From DRYM01 sp964526225 (GTDB lineage: Archaea; Thermoproteota; Thermoprotei_A; EX4484-217-1): DNA of 12,590 bases. The stretch lies in contig CAZGLL010000036.1 of assembly GCA_964526225.1 (NCBI GenBank), positions 1-12,590 on the forward strand. Reading direction: 5' to 3'. Numbering within the stretch: the first letter of the stretch is position 1; every line of letters begins with the position of its first letter. Made by a program: the position numbers and the translations under genes. The notes beneath the pieces were generated by a model. It made no database searches and was not told the origin of the DNA. It was given only the letters and a program-made list of their open reading frames with translations. Positions 1 to 7,826 of this stretch are shown piece by piece.

Positions 1-5
1 AAGGT

Positions 6-3000
6 ATGTTGGGGATGAATAAGCTGAACTTGAAGATCGCGTTATTGTCTACGAAGACGAGTCTTAAGGCTTTGTTTGATGCTGTTGAAGCTGTTGAGAA
101 TGAATTGGGTGTTGAAATAGCCTTAGATGTTATCTATGTTTGTGATCTTCATAGGCTTGGCTCTGGCGAGGTTGTTTCGAAAATTTCCAATGCCGACGTA
201 GTTTTAATCGATGTTAGAGGTGCTTTACCTAGCTATGTTGAAGAAGCAATAGCTAATTCTAAAGCAAAAATCGTCGTCCCACTAGTTGGTGGTTCAAACG
301 TTATCCCCTACCTTAAGCTCGAGAGGCTTTCAGGAAAAACTATTGCTGGTAGGCAGAAACCCCTAGATTTCGACGCCGACAAAGTCGATGTTAGCAGAGT
401 GTTTAAGATACTTAATACTGTTGAGAAAATTTCTAAAACAATACCTTTAGGGGTTCTAAGGGATTTTAGAAACTATGTTTGGCTAAGCAAATACTGGGTT
501 TACTGGGGTAAGAGAAACCTAAAGAACATGGTTAAACTCATACTTTCACAATACTTCAACATCAACACGAAATTCGAAGAACCTAGGAAAGAAATCGACA
601 ACTGCATACTCATACCCGAGAAAGGATGCGTAGAAACCGCTGTTACACCTAGGAAACCAGCAGTAGCACTATTCCTCTACGGAGGAATGCATTTCGAACA
701 ATCCCTACCAGTAGCAAAAGCCCTAGAAAAACAGCTTAAAACACAAGGCATCGACACACTACTTATCGTAGGGGGTTCGGCTGAAACAATACTAACACAG
801 CTAAAAACACTAGAAAAATACACAACATCCAACGGAAAACCACTTGTCGACGCAGTTGTAAACCTTCAATGGTTCACAATCAACGGCGGACCCTACGGGG
901 GAGACGTAGAACCCACCAGAAAACTATTCCTAAAAACGGGAAACCTACTATTCAACGGCCTCATAGCATACATGAGAAGATATTCTGATTGGAAAAACGA
1001 TCCAAGAGGACTCTCACCCATAGAAGTCATAACCGGAGTTGTCCTACCCGAAGTAGATGGGGCAATAGAGCCAATAATATCGGCAACAATAGACGACACC
1101 GAAAACACAAACATGGTCGTTCTCGATGAAAGAATCAAGAAGAAAGCCGCTAGGATCGCTAAATGGATACAGTTAAAGCATAAACCAAACAGTGAAAAAA
1201 GAGTAGCCTTAATAATCTACAACTACCCGCCAGGCGAAGAAAACGTAGGCAACGCAGCATACCTAGACGTGTTTTCAAGTCTCGAAACCTTACTGGAAAC
1301 ACTGAAAAAAGCCGGCTACCATGTCGAAGCAAAATCTAAGGACAAGCTGGTTTCTCTAGTAGGAAACCTCCTAGTTAACTCACCAAAATGGAACCTGCAC
1401 GGAAAAGACACTCTAAAAATCCCCCTAAACAAGTACCTAGAATTCTACAATACACTACCTAGACATCTCAAAGAAGCAGTTGAGAAAACCTGGGGTCCAC
1501 CACCGGGAAACATAAATGTTGACGACGAAGGCAATATCGTCATCCCCGGAATCATCTTGAACAACATTTTCATAGGTGTTCAGCCACCTAGAGGATTCCA
1601 TGAAGACCCTAAGAAACTCTACCATTCAAAAGACCTACCACCACACCACCAATACATAGCATTCTACTACTGGATAAAACAACTGTTCAAGGCAGACGCA
1701 ATAATTCATTTGGGAACACATGGAACACTAGAGCTACTACCAGGCAAAGAAGTTGGCTTATCGGGGAATTGCTGGCCGGACATTTTAATCTTCGATCTCC
1801 CAAACATATACGTCTACCACGTCACAAACCCATCAGAAATGAGCATCGCTAAGAGGAGAAGCTACGCATACATAGTTACACACTCACCACCACCATTCAC
1901 AAACGCCGACCTCTACGGCGAATACTCGGAACTCGAACAACTAACCCAAGAATACAGCGAAGAACACGACACCGAAAAGAAAAATGTCATCCTGAACTTG
2001 GTAAGGGAGAAATGCGATAAACTAAACATAGAATTCACCACTATCGAAGAACTCCACGACCTCCTTTTCGAGCTTAAGAAAAACGCTATTCCCAAAGGAC
2101 TCCACGTCCTCGGTAAAACATGGAGCAACGAAGACATAGCTAACTACGCACTATTCGTCGTTAAAAGAGACGGAGACGTAAAGTCACTAGTTAGGCTCAT
2201 AATTGAAGAGCAAGGCCTAAACTATGACGAAGTCGTCTCAAAACCGGGCAAAATGTTCAATGGGGTTAGGGGCTCAGAAATACTAGACAATGCTGAGAAG
2301 CTAGCTAAGGAAATAATAACGCTTATTCTAAAAGGCGAAGATCCGAGGAAGCTAGCTAAAAAATTCTTCAGAAGGCTTAGAGGCGAAGCTGTTGAAACCC
2401 TCGAATACGTTAAAGACCTAGTTAGCAGAGTTAAGGAAAGCGATGAATTAGGGGCTGTTTTGAAAGCTCTCAACGGACTATACATAGAACCTAGGGTTGC
2501 CGGAGATCCAATAAGGACACCGGAAGTTTTCCCGACAGGATGCAACGGTTACGCTTTCGACCCAAGACTAATACCTAGTAAAGCAGCATACATTAAAGGT
2601 GCTAGAATAGCTGAAGAACTTGTTAAAAGGTTTAGGGAGAAACATGGTAGATTCCCGGAAACTCTAAGCTTCGTTCTATGGGGTTTCGAAACAGCACAAA
2701 CAAGAGGAGAAACAGTGGGTATGATTCTCCAACTACTAGGTGTTAGACTTGTTAGGGATAAGGGTCCTTGGCTTCCAAGACTAGAAATTATACCTCTTAA
2801 GGAACTCGGTAGGCCGAGAATAGATGTTGCAGTAACAATATGTGGTTTCTTCAGAGACATGTTCCCAAACCTCATAGAATTGCTGAGCCAAGCTGTTAAG
2901 CTCGTTGCCGAACTAGACGAACCCCCCGAAATGAACTTTGTTAGAAAGCATTATCTAGAGCTTAAGGAGCGCTACGGTGAGGAACTATCGTTAGCAAGGA

Positions 3001-3701
3001 TTTTCGGCCCCAAACCAGGCACCTACGGTACTAGGCTACCCGAGTTCATAGAGTCATCTAACTGGTCAGTAGAGGAAGAACTAGCAAACATATATCTTGA
3101 AGACATGGGCTACGCATACACAGACAAAATCCACGCTGTAGAAGCAAAGAAAACACTCACAGACATGCTAAAGAAAGTCGATTTAGTCGCACAAGTAAGA
3201 AGCACAACCGAATACGATATTGGCGATCTAGACCACTACTATGAATTCATGGGAGGCTTAAGAAGAACCATAGAAGCCCTAACAGGTAAAAGAGTTGAAG
3301 CCTTATGGGTAGATACCACAGGTTTTAGAGACAAAGTTAGAAGCGCTGAAGAAGCAGTCGACCTCTGGGCTAGAGCAAGACTACTCAACCCCAAATGGAT
3401 AAATTCGATGCTCAAACACGGCTACGACGGAGCTAGAGAAGTTATGAAGAGAATCGAGTACCTCCTAGGACACACGGCATTAACGAAAGCAGTTAGCGAA
3501 TGGATATGGACAAAAGTCGCAGAAACATACGTTCTAAACCCGGAAATAAGAGAGAAAATAAGGAAAGCAAACCCATGGGCACTACATAGGGTAATAGAGG
3601 TCCTATACGAAGCCCACAAAAGAAACTACTGGAAACCAGATGAGGAACTTCTAGAGGAAATCGAGAGAATAAGATTAGAAGTTGAAAGAACCCTCGAATA
3701 A
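6..3701 (+). CDS. cobN: CobN-type cobaltochelatase / Mg-chelatase H-like large subunit
   Basis: This is a 1231-residue protein, close to the usual CobN length, and it appears complete. It is the large tetrapyrrole- and metal-binding subunit of an ATP-driven chelatase; in the aerobic B12 pathway CobN inserts Co2+ into hydrogenobyrinate a,c-diamide. Family blocks seen are an N-terminal flavodoxin-like segment, VALFLYGGMHFEQS near residue 220, HLGTHGTLELLPGKEVGLS starting at H568 (with H572), the following CWPDI and DLPNIYVYH blocks, and LWGFETAQTRGE from L891. The first ATG is at 6. A second ATG at 15 sits about nine bases after AAGGT and may be the true start; the upstream region is cut off by the window. 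The likely partner is the convergent ATPase/vWA gene 66 bases downstream. Metal and substrate are not decided by sequence: cobalt is most likely, but other metals are possible in archaea. Confidence 0.93.
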   Translation: MLGMNKLNLKIALLSTKTSLKALFDAVEAVENELGVEIALDVIYVCDLHRLGSGEVVSKISNADVVLIDVRGALPSYVEEAIANSKAKIVVPLVGGSNVIPYLKLERLSGKTIAGRQKPLDFDADKVDVSRVFKILNTVEKISKTIPLGVLRDFRNYVWLSKYWVYWGKRNLKNMVKLILSQYFNINTKFEEPRKEIDNCILIPEKGCVETAVTPRKPAVALFLYGGMHFEQSLPVAKALEKQLKTQGIDTLLIVGGSAETILTQLKTLEKYTTSNGKPLVDAVVNLQWFTINGGPYGGDVEPTRKLFLKTGNLLFNGLIAYMRRYSDWKNDPRGLSPIEVITGVVLPEVDGAIEPIISATIDDTENTNMVVLDERIKKKAARIAKWIQLKHKPNSEKRVALIIYNYPPGEENVGNAAYLDVFSSLETLLETLKKAGYHVEAKSKDKLVSLVGNLLVNSPKWNLHGKDTLKIPLNKYLEFYNTLPRHLKEAVEKTWGPPPGNINVDDEGNIVIPGIILNNIFIGVQPPRGFHEDPKKLYHSKDLPPHHQYIAFYYWIKQLFKADAIIHLGTHGTLELLPGKEVGLSGNCWPDILIFDLPNIYVYHVTNPSEMSIAKRRSYAYIVTHSPPPFTNADLYGEYSELEQLTQEYSEEHDTEKKNVILNLVREKCDKLNIEFTTIEELHDLLFELKKNAIPKGLHVLGKTWSNEDIANYALFVVKRDGDVKSLVRLIIEEQGLNYDEVVSKPGKMFNGVRGSEILDNAEKLAKEIITLILKGEDPRKLAKKFFRRLRGEAVETLEYVKDLVSRVKESDELGAVLKALNGLYIEPRVAGDPIRTPEVFPTGCNGYAFDPRLIPSKAAYIKGARIAEELVKRFREKHGRFPETLSFVLWGFETAQTRGETVGMILQLLGVRLVRDKGPWLPRLEIIPLKELGRPRIDVAVTICGFFRDMFPNLIELLSQAVKLVAELDEPPEMNFVRKHYLELKERYGEELSLARIFGPKPGTYGTRLPEFIESSNWSVEEELANIYLEDMGYAYTDKIHAVEAKKTLTDMLKKVDLVAQVRSTTEYDIGDLDHYYEFMGGLRRTIEALTGKRVEALWVDTTGFRDKVRSAEEAVDLWARARLLNPKWINSMLKHGYDGAREVMKRIEYLLGHTALTKAVSEWIWTKVAETYVLNPEIREKIRKANPWALHRVIEVLYEAHKRNYWKPDEELLEEIERIRLEVERTLE

Positions 3702-3707
3702 CCACTA

Positions 3708-3728
3708 CACCAAAAGAAAACTAAACCA
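3708..3728 (-). terminator. T-rich putative archaeal terminator between convergent chelatase genes
   Basis: Read on the - strand, the segment about 40 bases past the chelatase ATPase stop contains two T-rich runs (GTTTAGTTTTCTTTTGG). Archaeal termination typically uses such U-rich tracts. For the opposing cobN transcript, a T-rich stretch (TATTTTGAGGTATTTTCC) lies at 3771-3788, inside the 3' end of the other gene, so the two transcripts probably overlap slightly. This rests on composition only. Confidence 0.3.
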
Positions 3729-3767
3729 ACACCAAACAATTCGGATAAAATCAAAAGCTACATGAAG

Positions 3768-5699
3768 CTATATTTTGAGGTATTTTCCTCCAACAGTGTT
3801 GATGAATAATCTTAGGTAATCCGGTAGCGCTGTAGGTCTGTGCTGCTGTATGTGGTAGGCTATTACCTTTACTCTAAACTTCTTAAATTCCTCAGCTATT
3901 TCTAAAACTTCTTTTCGGGGATTCTTCGATAGGAAAACGTTTGCTCTCCCATCAGTTACCACATGTACGACTTCTTTGCAGTTCCTAAATTTCTCCCTAA
4001 ACATTTTAATATGCTTTAAGGCTTCCAGTAAGCCCATTGTGAAAGGTGTTGAACCTCCCAGCGGGATTTCGTCGAGTTTATTGTAGACTTCTACGAGATT
4101 TCTCATAGGCCAAGCTACCGTTGTTGCGCTGCCACCTCTGAAGGTTATGAGGGAAACGTATACTCTTTTAGTGTATGCTTCTTCAATAAGCTTCCTAATA
4201 ATATATTTGGCTAAGGAAATTCTCTTCCCAGCCACCATACTACCGCTAGCATCCAACAATATCACGTGAAGTACCGGTATTCTCTCCTTCCTAACCCTAA
4301 CCCTAACATGCCGAAGACTAATGGGGATCGGTACAGTAGGGTTGTAAGCTACAGAAGCCCTAATTGTCGCAGCTAAATCAACATCTACAAGCTCCCGTTT
4401 AAGCAAAGGCATAGCATCTACCGGTACCCCCTTCATAGACGCTATAGCTAAAGACTTAAACTCCCTCGAACCCCTACCACCAGAAAAACCCTGCAACCCA
4501 GAATCAACAATTTTCTCTTCATGAATGTTTACGGGTGATTCACGAAAATTTCCCAGAGAAGACTCTACCCTATCGCTCCTCCCATCCCCTAAGCTGCCGG
4601 AAAAATTTTCGCCACCCTTTCTTTCGCTGCTGATTTCCCTGTTTTGCTTCGGTTGTTCAAGTTTTTTCCCAATCAGCTCCTTCACAATGTCTTCGAATTT
4701 TCTCTGGGGTTGTTCGAAAGGTTTCGATTTCAATCGGTGCCTTAGAGCTAGCTCCATTGCTTTAACAACATCGTTTAGGTTGACCTTTGTTCTTCCGTCT
4801 AGTGCTGCTATTGCTTTAGCTGTTCTAATCGTTACTATTTCGGCTCTATGTGTTTTTATCCCCAGTTTAATAACTGTCTCGGTTACGAGCTTCAGCAAAT
4901 CCCTATCCACAGCAACATCACGTATTATTTTCCTTGCCCTAGCGATCCTCTCTTCAACTTGCTTCTCCATAGGCTCCCATTTCCTATAGAAAGACTCAGG
5001 ATCCCTAGCGAATTCTTCAACCCTTTCAACAATTTCAACCCTTTCCTCAGAACTCATAGAAGCCTCTACCGGAACATAGAGGCCGAATCTATCGAGTATT
5101 TGCGGTCTCAGCATTCCCTCCTCTGGATTCATAGAGCCTGCTAGTATGAATCTAGCTGGATGCTTAAATGAAACACTTTCTCTTTCAACAACATTCCAAC
5201 CACTAGCTGCTGCGTCAAGAATCAAGTCGGCAATGTAGTCTTCTAGTAGGTTTACTTCGTCTATGTATAGAACGTTCCTATTAGCTTCAGCCAGAAGCCC
5301 GGGCTTAAACACTACCTTGCCGCTTTTAATTGTTTTCTCAATATCTATGGAGCCAGCAACCCTATCTGGAGTAGCATTTAAGGGGAGATCGACTACACGT
5401 ATCTTCCTAAACTCGTACTCTATCTTTTCCCCCTTAGCCCATAGATCGTAGTGGTAATCGCACATTTCCAAAGGATTAAAAGGGTTACAATTAAACGGGC
5501 AACCCTTAGCAACAGGCTGAGCCGGTAAAACTTGAGCAAAAGCCCTAACAAGAGTAGACTTGCCAGTTCCCTTGTCACCAACTAAAACAACACCACCAAT
5601 AAGAGGGTAAACGGCATTAACCATTAAAGCAAGCTTAGCATCCTCCAAACCAACAATAGCACTAAACGGAAAATAAATCTTCGAATGATGATGAGTCAC
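3768..5699 (-). CDS. Fused ChlI/ChlD-type chelatase subunit (AAA+ ATPase plus vWA domain)
   Basis: This is a 643-residue motor/adaptor subunit expected to bind the CobN-like protein and drive metal insertion with ATP. The N-terminal half is a ChlI/BchI-type AAA+ module: Walker A GDKGTGKST at 41-49, a Cys-containing insert (C67, C71, C80), Walker B VLYIDEVNLL at 143-152, and the LRPQILDRFGL arginine block. Residues of about 345-415 form a polar, glycine/serine-rich linker, shorter than the acidic/proline linker of classical ChlD. The C-terminal vWA domain keeps a full MIDAS: DASGS from D483, T551 in GGSTPF, and D583 in VTDGRAN. The start is GTG at 5699, followed by ACT and three His codons. 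It combines the roles of separate CobS/ChlI and CobT/ChlD proteins. It runs convergently to cobN rather than in one operon. Confidence 0.92.
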   Translation of the reverse strand: MTHHHSKIYFPFSAIVGLEDAKLALMVNAVYPLIGGVVLVGDKGTGKSTLVRAFAQVLPAQPVAKGCPFNCNPFNPLEMCDYHYDLWAKGEKIEYEFRKIRVVDLPLNATPDRVAGSIDIEKTIKSGKVVFKPGLLAEANRNVLYIDEVNLLEDYIADLILDAAASGWNVVERESVSFKHPARFILAGSMNPEEGMLRPQILDRFGLYVPVEASMSSEERVEIVERVEEFARDPESFYRKWEPMEKQVEERIARARKIIRDVAVDRDLLKLVTETVIKLGIKTHRAEIVTIRTAKAIAALDGRTKVNLNDVVKAMELALRHRLKSKPFEQPQRKFEDIVKELIGKKLEQPKQNREISSERKGGENFSGSLGDGRSDRVESSLGNFRESPVNIHEEKIVDSGLQGFSGGRGSREFKSLAIASMKGVPVDAMPLLKRELVDVDLAATIRASVAYNPTVPIPISLRHVRVRVRKERIPVLHVILLDASGSMVAGKRISLAKYIIRKLIEEAYTKRVYVSLITFRGGSATTVAWPMRNLVEVYNKLDEIPLGGSTPFTMGLLEALKHIKMFREKFRNCKEVVHVVTDGRANVFLSKNPRKEVLEIAEEFKKFRVKVIAYHIQQHRPTALPDYLRLFINTVGGKYLKI

Positions 5700-5911
5700 A
5701 CCACAAACCCCAAACCCAGTCCCTAACCAAAATAATACTTAGGTGCACCAATATTAATCTTACAGTGTACCCAGCCAAAACAATAGAAACCCCATGCCTA
5801 AAAATGATTCTAACCTAACAACATGCCCTGCTTTACTAGTTCAAAACCTTGCACCTAACAAATGGTTTACAAGAGAATAAATAGCCTAATAAGTGAGGCT
5901 GAGATGAGAAG

Positions 5912-6337
5912 CTACTGTTTTAGAACCCATATTTTCCCTATTCTCTTAAACTTCTTAAGAACAAGTGTTTTAGCTTTCTTTAAAAGCCCTTCTTTATCGT
6001 ATATTATGATCCCATCAGCTACCGCGTCTAATATCACTCCCCATCCCCCTTCAATTCCTTCTAGAAGCTCCTTCGGTGTTAACCATATGTCTTCTACGGA
6101 TTCCGCTCCTTCCTTGTATTTTAGGTTCTCCATTCTCCTCCTGTAAATGTTTTCTGGAAGGTTTCGAGCTACAACTAAAACATCTATGTCGCTTTCTGGA
6201 AAGGGTTTCTCCAGACCTTTAGCAACTGAGCCGAAGAGCAGAATACCTACAATATCCTCTCTTTCAAGCACCCTATGTACGAACTTGTATAGGTGCTCCC
6301 TATACTCTTTCCTCCTAAGTTTAGGTAAGGTTAGCAA
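5912..6337 (-). CDS. MNT-type minimal nucleotidyltransferase (antitoxin of HEPN-MNT pair)
   Basis: This is a 141-residue protein of the DNA polymerase beta-like nucleotidyltransferase superfamily. The nucleotide-binding and metal motif is intact: FGSVAKG with GS at 36-37, then DID at 50-52 (twelve residues between S and the first D, slightly longer than the usual ten). In characterised HEPN-MNT pairs this protein neutralises the HEPN toxin, in some cases by AMPylating it. The start is TTG at 6337, overlapping the HEPN gene end by 7 bases, with GGTGA about eight bases upstream inside that gene; this indicates translational coupling. A later start is possible. The C-terminal 40 residues are basic and helical. 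The function assignment rests on motif plus gene pairing. Confidence 0.85.
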   Translation of the reverse strand: MLTLPKLRRKEYREHLYKFVHRVLEREDIVGILLFGSVAKGLEKPFPESDIDVLVVARNLPENIYRRRMENLKYKEGAESVEDIWLTPKELLEGIEGGWGVILDAVADGIIIYDKEGLLKKAKTLVLKKFKRIGKIWVLKQ

Positions 6338-6774
6338 TCTATTTCACCAAACACTTCCTCGACAATCTGATACACTTTTTCCGCGTTTTTCAGAAGAGCC
6401 TTAGCTATGTTTTCAGAATATATTTCCGAAGGCTTAATTATCCTATCAACAGTTTCCCAACCATACCTAGGAGTTGTTCCCTGATCCTCCAAAACCATAG
6501 CATACGTTATAGCCTCATTCAACTTACCCATTAAATCCTCCTTTAAACTAACAAGACCCCCAGAAATTAAACCCTTCAGAACCAAAGTAGGCCTATGAGT
6601 TTTACCGGGTTCGAAACCGAGAGCAACTATTAAAGCCTTAATAGCCTTCTGAGCTGAAAGCTCCGCTTTAAAAACAGCACTAGCATATCTCCTATTGTTG
6701 AAGCATTCAAAGGCTTCTTCAAGATCCTCCTTAGCCATAGATAGCCAATCCAGAGCTTTTGCATGTTTAGGCAT
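6331..6774 (-). CDS. HEPN-domain protein (toxin partner of HEPN-MNT pair)
   Basis: This is a 147-residue all-helical protein matching the archaeal HEPN family (COG2250-like). The N-terminus is WLSMAKEDLEEAFECF, then an SAVFKAELSAQKAIKALIVA helix, the GKTHRPTLVL turn, and a closing TTPRYGWETVD...SEIYSE block typical of this subfamily. HEPN toxins are usually metal-independent RNases with an R-x4-6-H motif; I do not see a clear copy here, so nuclease activity is uncertain. I chose ATG 6774 over the GTG at 6789 because AGGTGAT lies three bases upstream of it and a TATA box sits 43 bases upstream. The gene is first in a two-gene operon with the MNT gene. Confidence 0.85.
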   Translation of the reverse strand: MPKHAKALDWLSMAKEDLEEAFECFNNRRYASAVFKAELSAQKAIKALIVALGFEPGKTHRPTLVLKGLISGGLVSLKEDLMGKLNEAITYAMVLEDQGTTPRYGWETVDRIIKPSEIYSENIAKALLKNAEKVYQIVEEVFGEIDC

Positions 6775-6777
6775 AGA

Positions 6778-6784
6778 ATCACCT
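6778..6784 (-). promoter_or_regulatory. Ribosome-binding site AGGTGAT deciding the HEPN start
   Basis: On the - strand AGGTGAT stands just ahead of ATG 6774. It lies inside the longer alternative reading that would begin at GTG 6789, which argues for the shorter protein. Confidence 0.55.
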
Positions 6785-6812
6785 AACACCGATTATCTCA
6801 TATAGTTTACCA

Positions 6813-6822
6813 TCTTATAACC
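6813..6822 (-). promoter_or_regulatory. TATA box of the HEPN-MNT operon
   Basis: The - strand reads GGTTATAAGATGG, with TTATAAG covering 6814-6820. Using the usual archaeal offset of about 26 bases, transcription would begin near 6791. That leaves a leader of about 17 bases that contains the AGGTGAT ribosome site. The spacing fits well, but there is no experimental support. Confidence 0.5.
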
Positions 6823-6948
6823 ATAGCCCCTTATACTGAAGATTAAAATCTAAGCTACAACAATCAGAACCTCAGCTAAAACACTTAGAAAACATGAAAA
6901 GTTAGAGTAGCCGCAGAGGTCAAACCTTAAATGATGTGTTAAACTTAG

Positions 6949-6956
6949 CTTATAAG
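6949..6956 (+). promoter_or_regulatory. TATA-like box before the truncated VapB
   Basis: CTTATAAG is centred at about 6952-6953, 26 bases ahead of ATG 6978. That is the spacing expected of a leaderless archaeal transcript, and no purine-rich ribosome site separates the two. The box may be a retained promoter for the short antitoxin remnant or a chance AT-rich match. Confidence 0.4.
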
Positions 6957-6977
6957 TGAGCGTCAAAGGTTAGAGTG

Positions 6978-7124
6978 ATGGCGATGGGAGATAAGATAGT
7001 GATAGAGCCCATTAGAGACGCTGTATGGCTCGCTCTACACGGTAAGAAAATTGGAAAACTCTCCCACGAAGAAGTTGAGAAGGAAAGCCTAGTTGAACAG
7101 GAAAAACTCTTCAACAAACAATAA
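6978..7124 (+). pseudogene. vapB: 5'-truncated AbrB-type VapB antitoxin
   Basis: A 48-codon reading frame matches the second half of archaeal AbrB-like VapB antitoxins. GDKIVIEPI is the end of the swapped-hairpin domain, followed by the characteristic toxin-binding tail DAVWLALHGKKIGKLS and EEVEKESLVEQEKL. The first part of the DNA-binding domain is missing: upstream in frame there is only VMA before a stop at 6957-6959. A GTG at 6956 opens VSVK in another frame and could be what remains of the original N-terminus after a deletion. The toxin-binding half is uninterrupted, so a short peptide could still be made. It is followed directly by a VapC stub, so this was once a vapBC operon. Confidence 0.7.
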
Positions 7125-7212
7125 AGTACTACTTGATACATCGTTTCCACTCCCAATTTTAGGTTTCGAAAGCTACCGAAACTCTACAACAGTCAGTTCA
7201 AGAGGTTCATAA
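7123..7212 (+). pseudogene. vapC: VapC (PIN-domain) N-terminal stub without start codon
   Basis: The frame reads KVLLDTSF then PLPILGFE, the first strand of a PIN domain with its first catalytic Asp. It becomes unrecognisable after about 7170 and stops at 7210-7212. There is no start codon in frame. The junction with the upstream antitoxin reads CAATAAAGTA; restoring a single G (CAATGAAAGTA) would recreate the common ATGA overlap of a vapB stop and a vapC start. That repair is inference. About 110 residues, including the other acidic residues, are absent, so no active toxin can be made from here. Confidence 0.65.
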
Positions 7213-7265
7213 AGGTATTGTGGTAGGTAAAGTTAACAGTTAATAATGGCGTTCACTATAGACTT

Positions 7266-7502
7266 GTGTGGATGGCGTATCGGTTGTTAGAGGAGCATGT
7301 AGCGAAGATAACTAAGCTCCGCGTGAGGAACTTTCTAAGCTTAAGGAAAGTTAGTCTAGAGCTAGGTAAGCTAAACGTGTTTGTAGGCCCTAACTCTAGC
7401 GGAAAAAGCAACGTTGTCAGAGCCCTACAGCTACTCACCAACCACGTACAGCACGGAGTACCCGTATTACCGGGATATAGGGGTTTTAAGAGCGTAGTCT
7501 AA
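7266..7502 (+). pseudogene. N-terminal fragment of a RecF/SMC-like P-loop ATPase
   Basis: The frame encodes about 78 residues: ITKLRVRNFLSLRKVSLEL, then VFVGPNSSGKSNVVRALQLL. This is the first strand pair and Walker A of the AAA_15/OLD/RecF-like ATPases often found in archaeal and defence-type loci. The frame ends at TAG/TAA-rich sequence after GFKSVV, with no Walker B, signature or other conserved parts; intact relatives run to several hundred residues. Candidate starts are GTG 7266 and ATG 7272. The sequence just downstream, in another frame, reads VGNLCFKRSVSG, which may be a short decayed continuation. The nucleotide-binding loop is intact, but a stable product is unlikely. Confidence 0.7.
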
Positions 7503-7551
7503 TTGTGGGGAATTTGTGTTTTAAGCGGAGCGTTAGTGGTTAAGCTGAATT

Positions 7552-7559
7552 CTTATAGG
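7552..7559 (+). promoter_or_regulatory. TATA-like box of the intact vapBC operon
   Basis: CTTATAGG is centred near 7556, 36 bases before the preferred TTG start at 7592. Initiation about 26 bases downstream would fall near 7582, right at the GGTGGTG ribosome site. It is the best match in the short gap after the ATPase fragment. Confidence 0.4.
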
Positions 7560-7591
7560 CTACTTAGTGGTAGTATATGTAGGTGGTGTGT

Positions 7592-7822
7592 TTGGGTAGA
7601 CTTGTTACGTTATCTGTGAAAATTCCTAGGGAGCTTAAGGAGAAAATGGAGAAGCTTGGGCTTAAACCATCTGAGATTGTTAGGAGGGCTCTTGAAGAAG
7701 CTGTTCGCGAAGCTGAACTTAGGGAGCTTGAGAAAAAACTGGACAGTATAGGCGATGTTTTAGCTAAAATACCTCCTGAAAGAATAGTTGAGAGCATACG
7801 GGAGGATAGAGAGGGTAGATAG
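7592..7822 (+). CDS. vapB: VapB antitoxin, ribbon-helix-helix type
   Basis: This 76-residue protein has an N-terminal ribbon-helix-helix module: the strand RLVTLSVKIP, then the helices RELKEKMEKLG and KPSEIVRRALEEAVRE. It is followed by a charged helical tail that should wrap the toxin. It binds its own operator as a dimer and neutralises the downstream PIN toxin. I chose TTG 7592 (giving MGRLVTLSVKIP, the common N-terminus of such antitoxins) because GGTGGTG at 7582-7588 is well placed before it; GTG 7583 and GTG 7586 are alternatives that would consume that site. The toxin gene follows after four bases. Unlike the wrecked pair upstream, no damage is visible. Confidence 0.82.
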   Translation: MGRLVTLSVKIPRELKEKMEKLGLKPSEIVRRALEEAVREAELRELEKKLDSIGDVLAKIPPERIVESIREDREGR

Positions 7823-7826
7823 CGTA

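Noticed and set aside
2222..2875. Two minus-strand frames of about 107 codons inside cobN
   Set aside because: Antisense shadows of a well-conserved gene, Ser/Leu-rich with no motif.
4525..4989. A 154-codon plus-strand open frame opposite the chelatase ATPase gene
   Set aside because: It is a low-complexity Ser/Phe/Leu-rich translation, wholly antisense to a clear AAA+/vWA gene.
6603..6620. GGTTCGAAACC, resembling a tRNA T-loop
   Set aside because: It lies within the HEPN coding region, and no acceptor stem, D arm or anticodon arm can be fitted around it.
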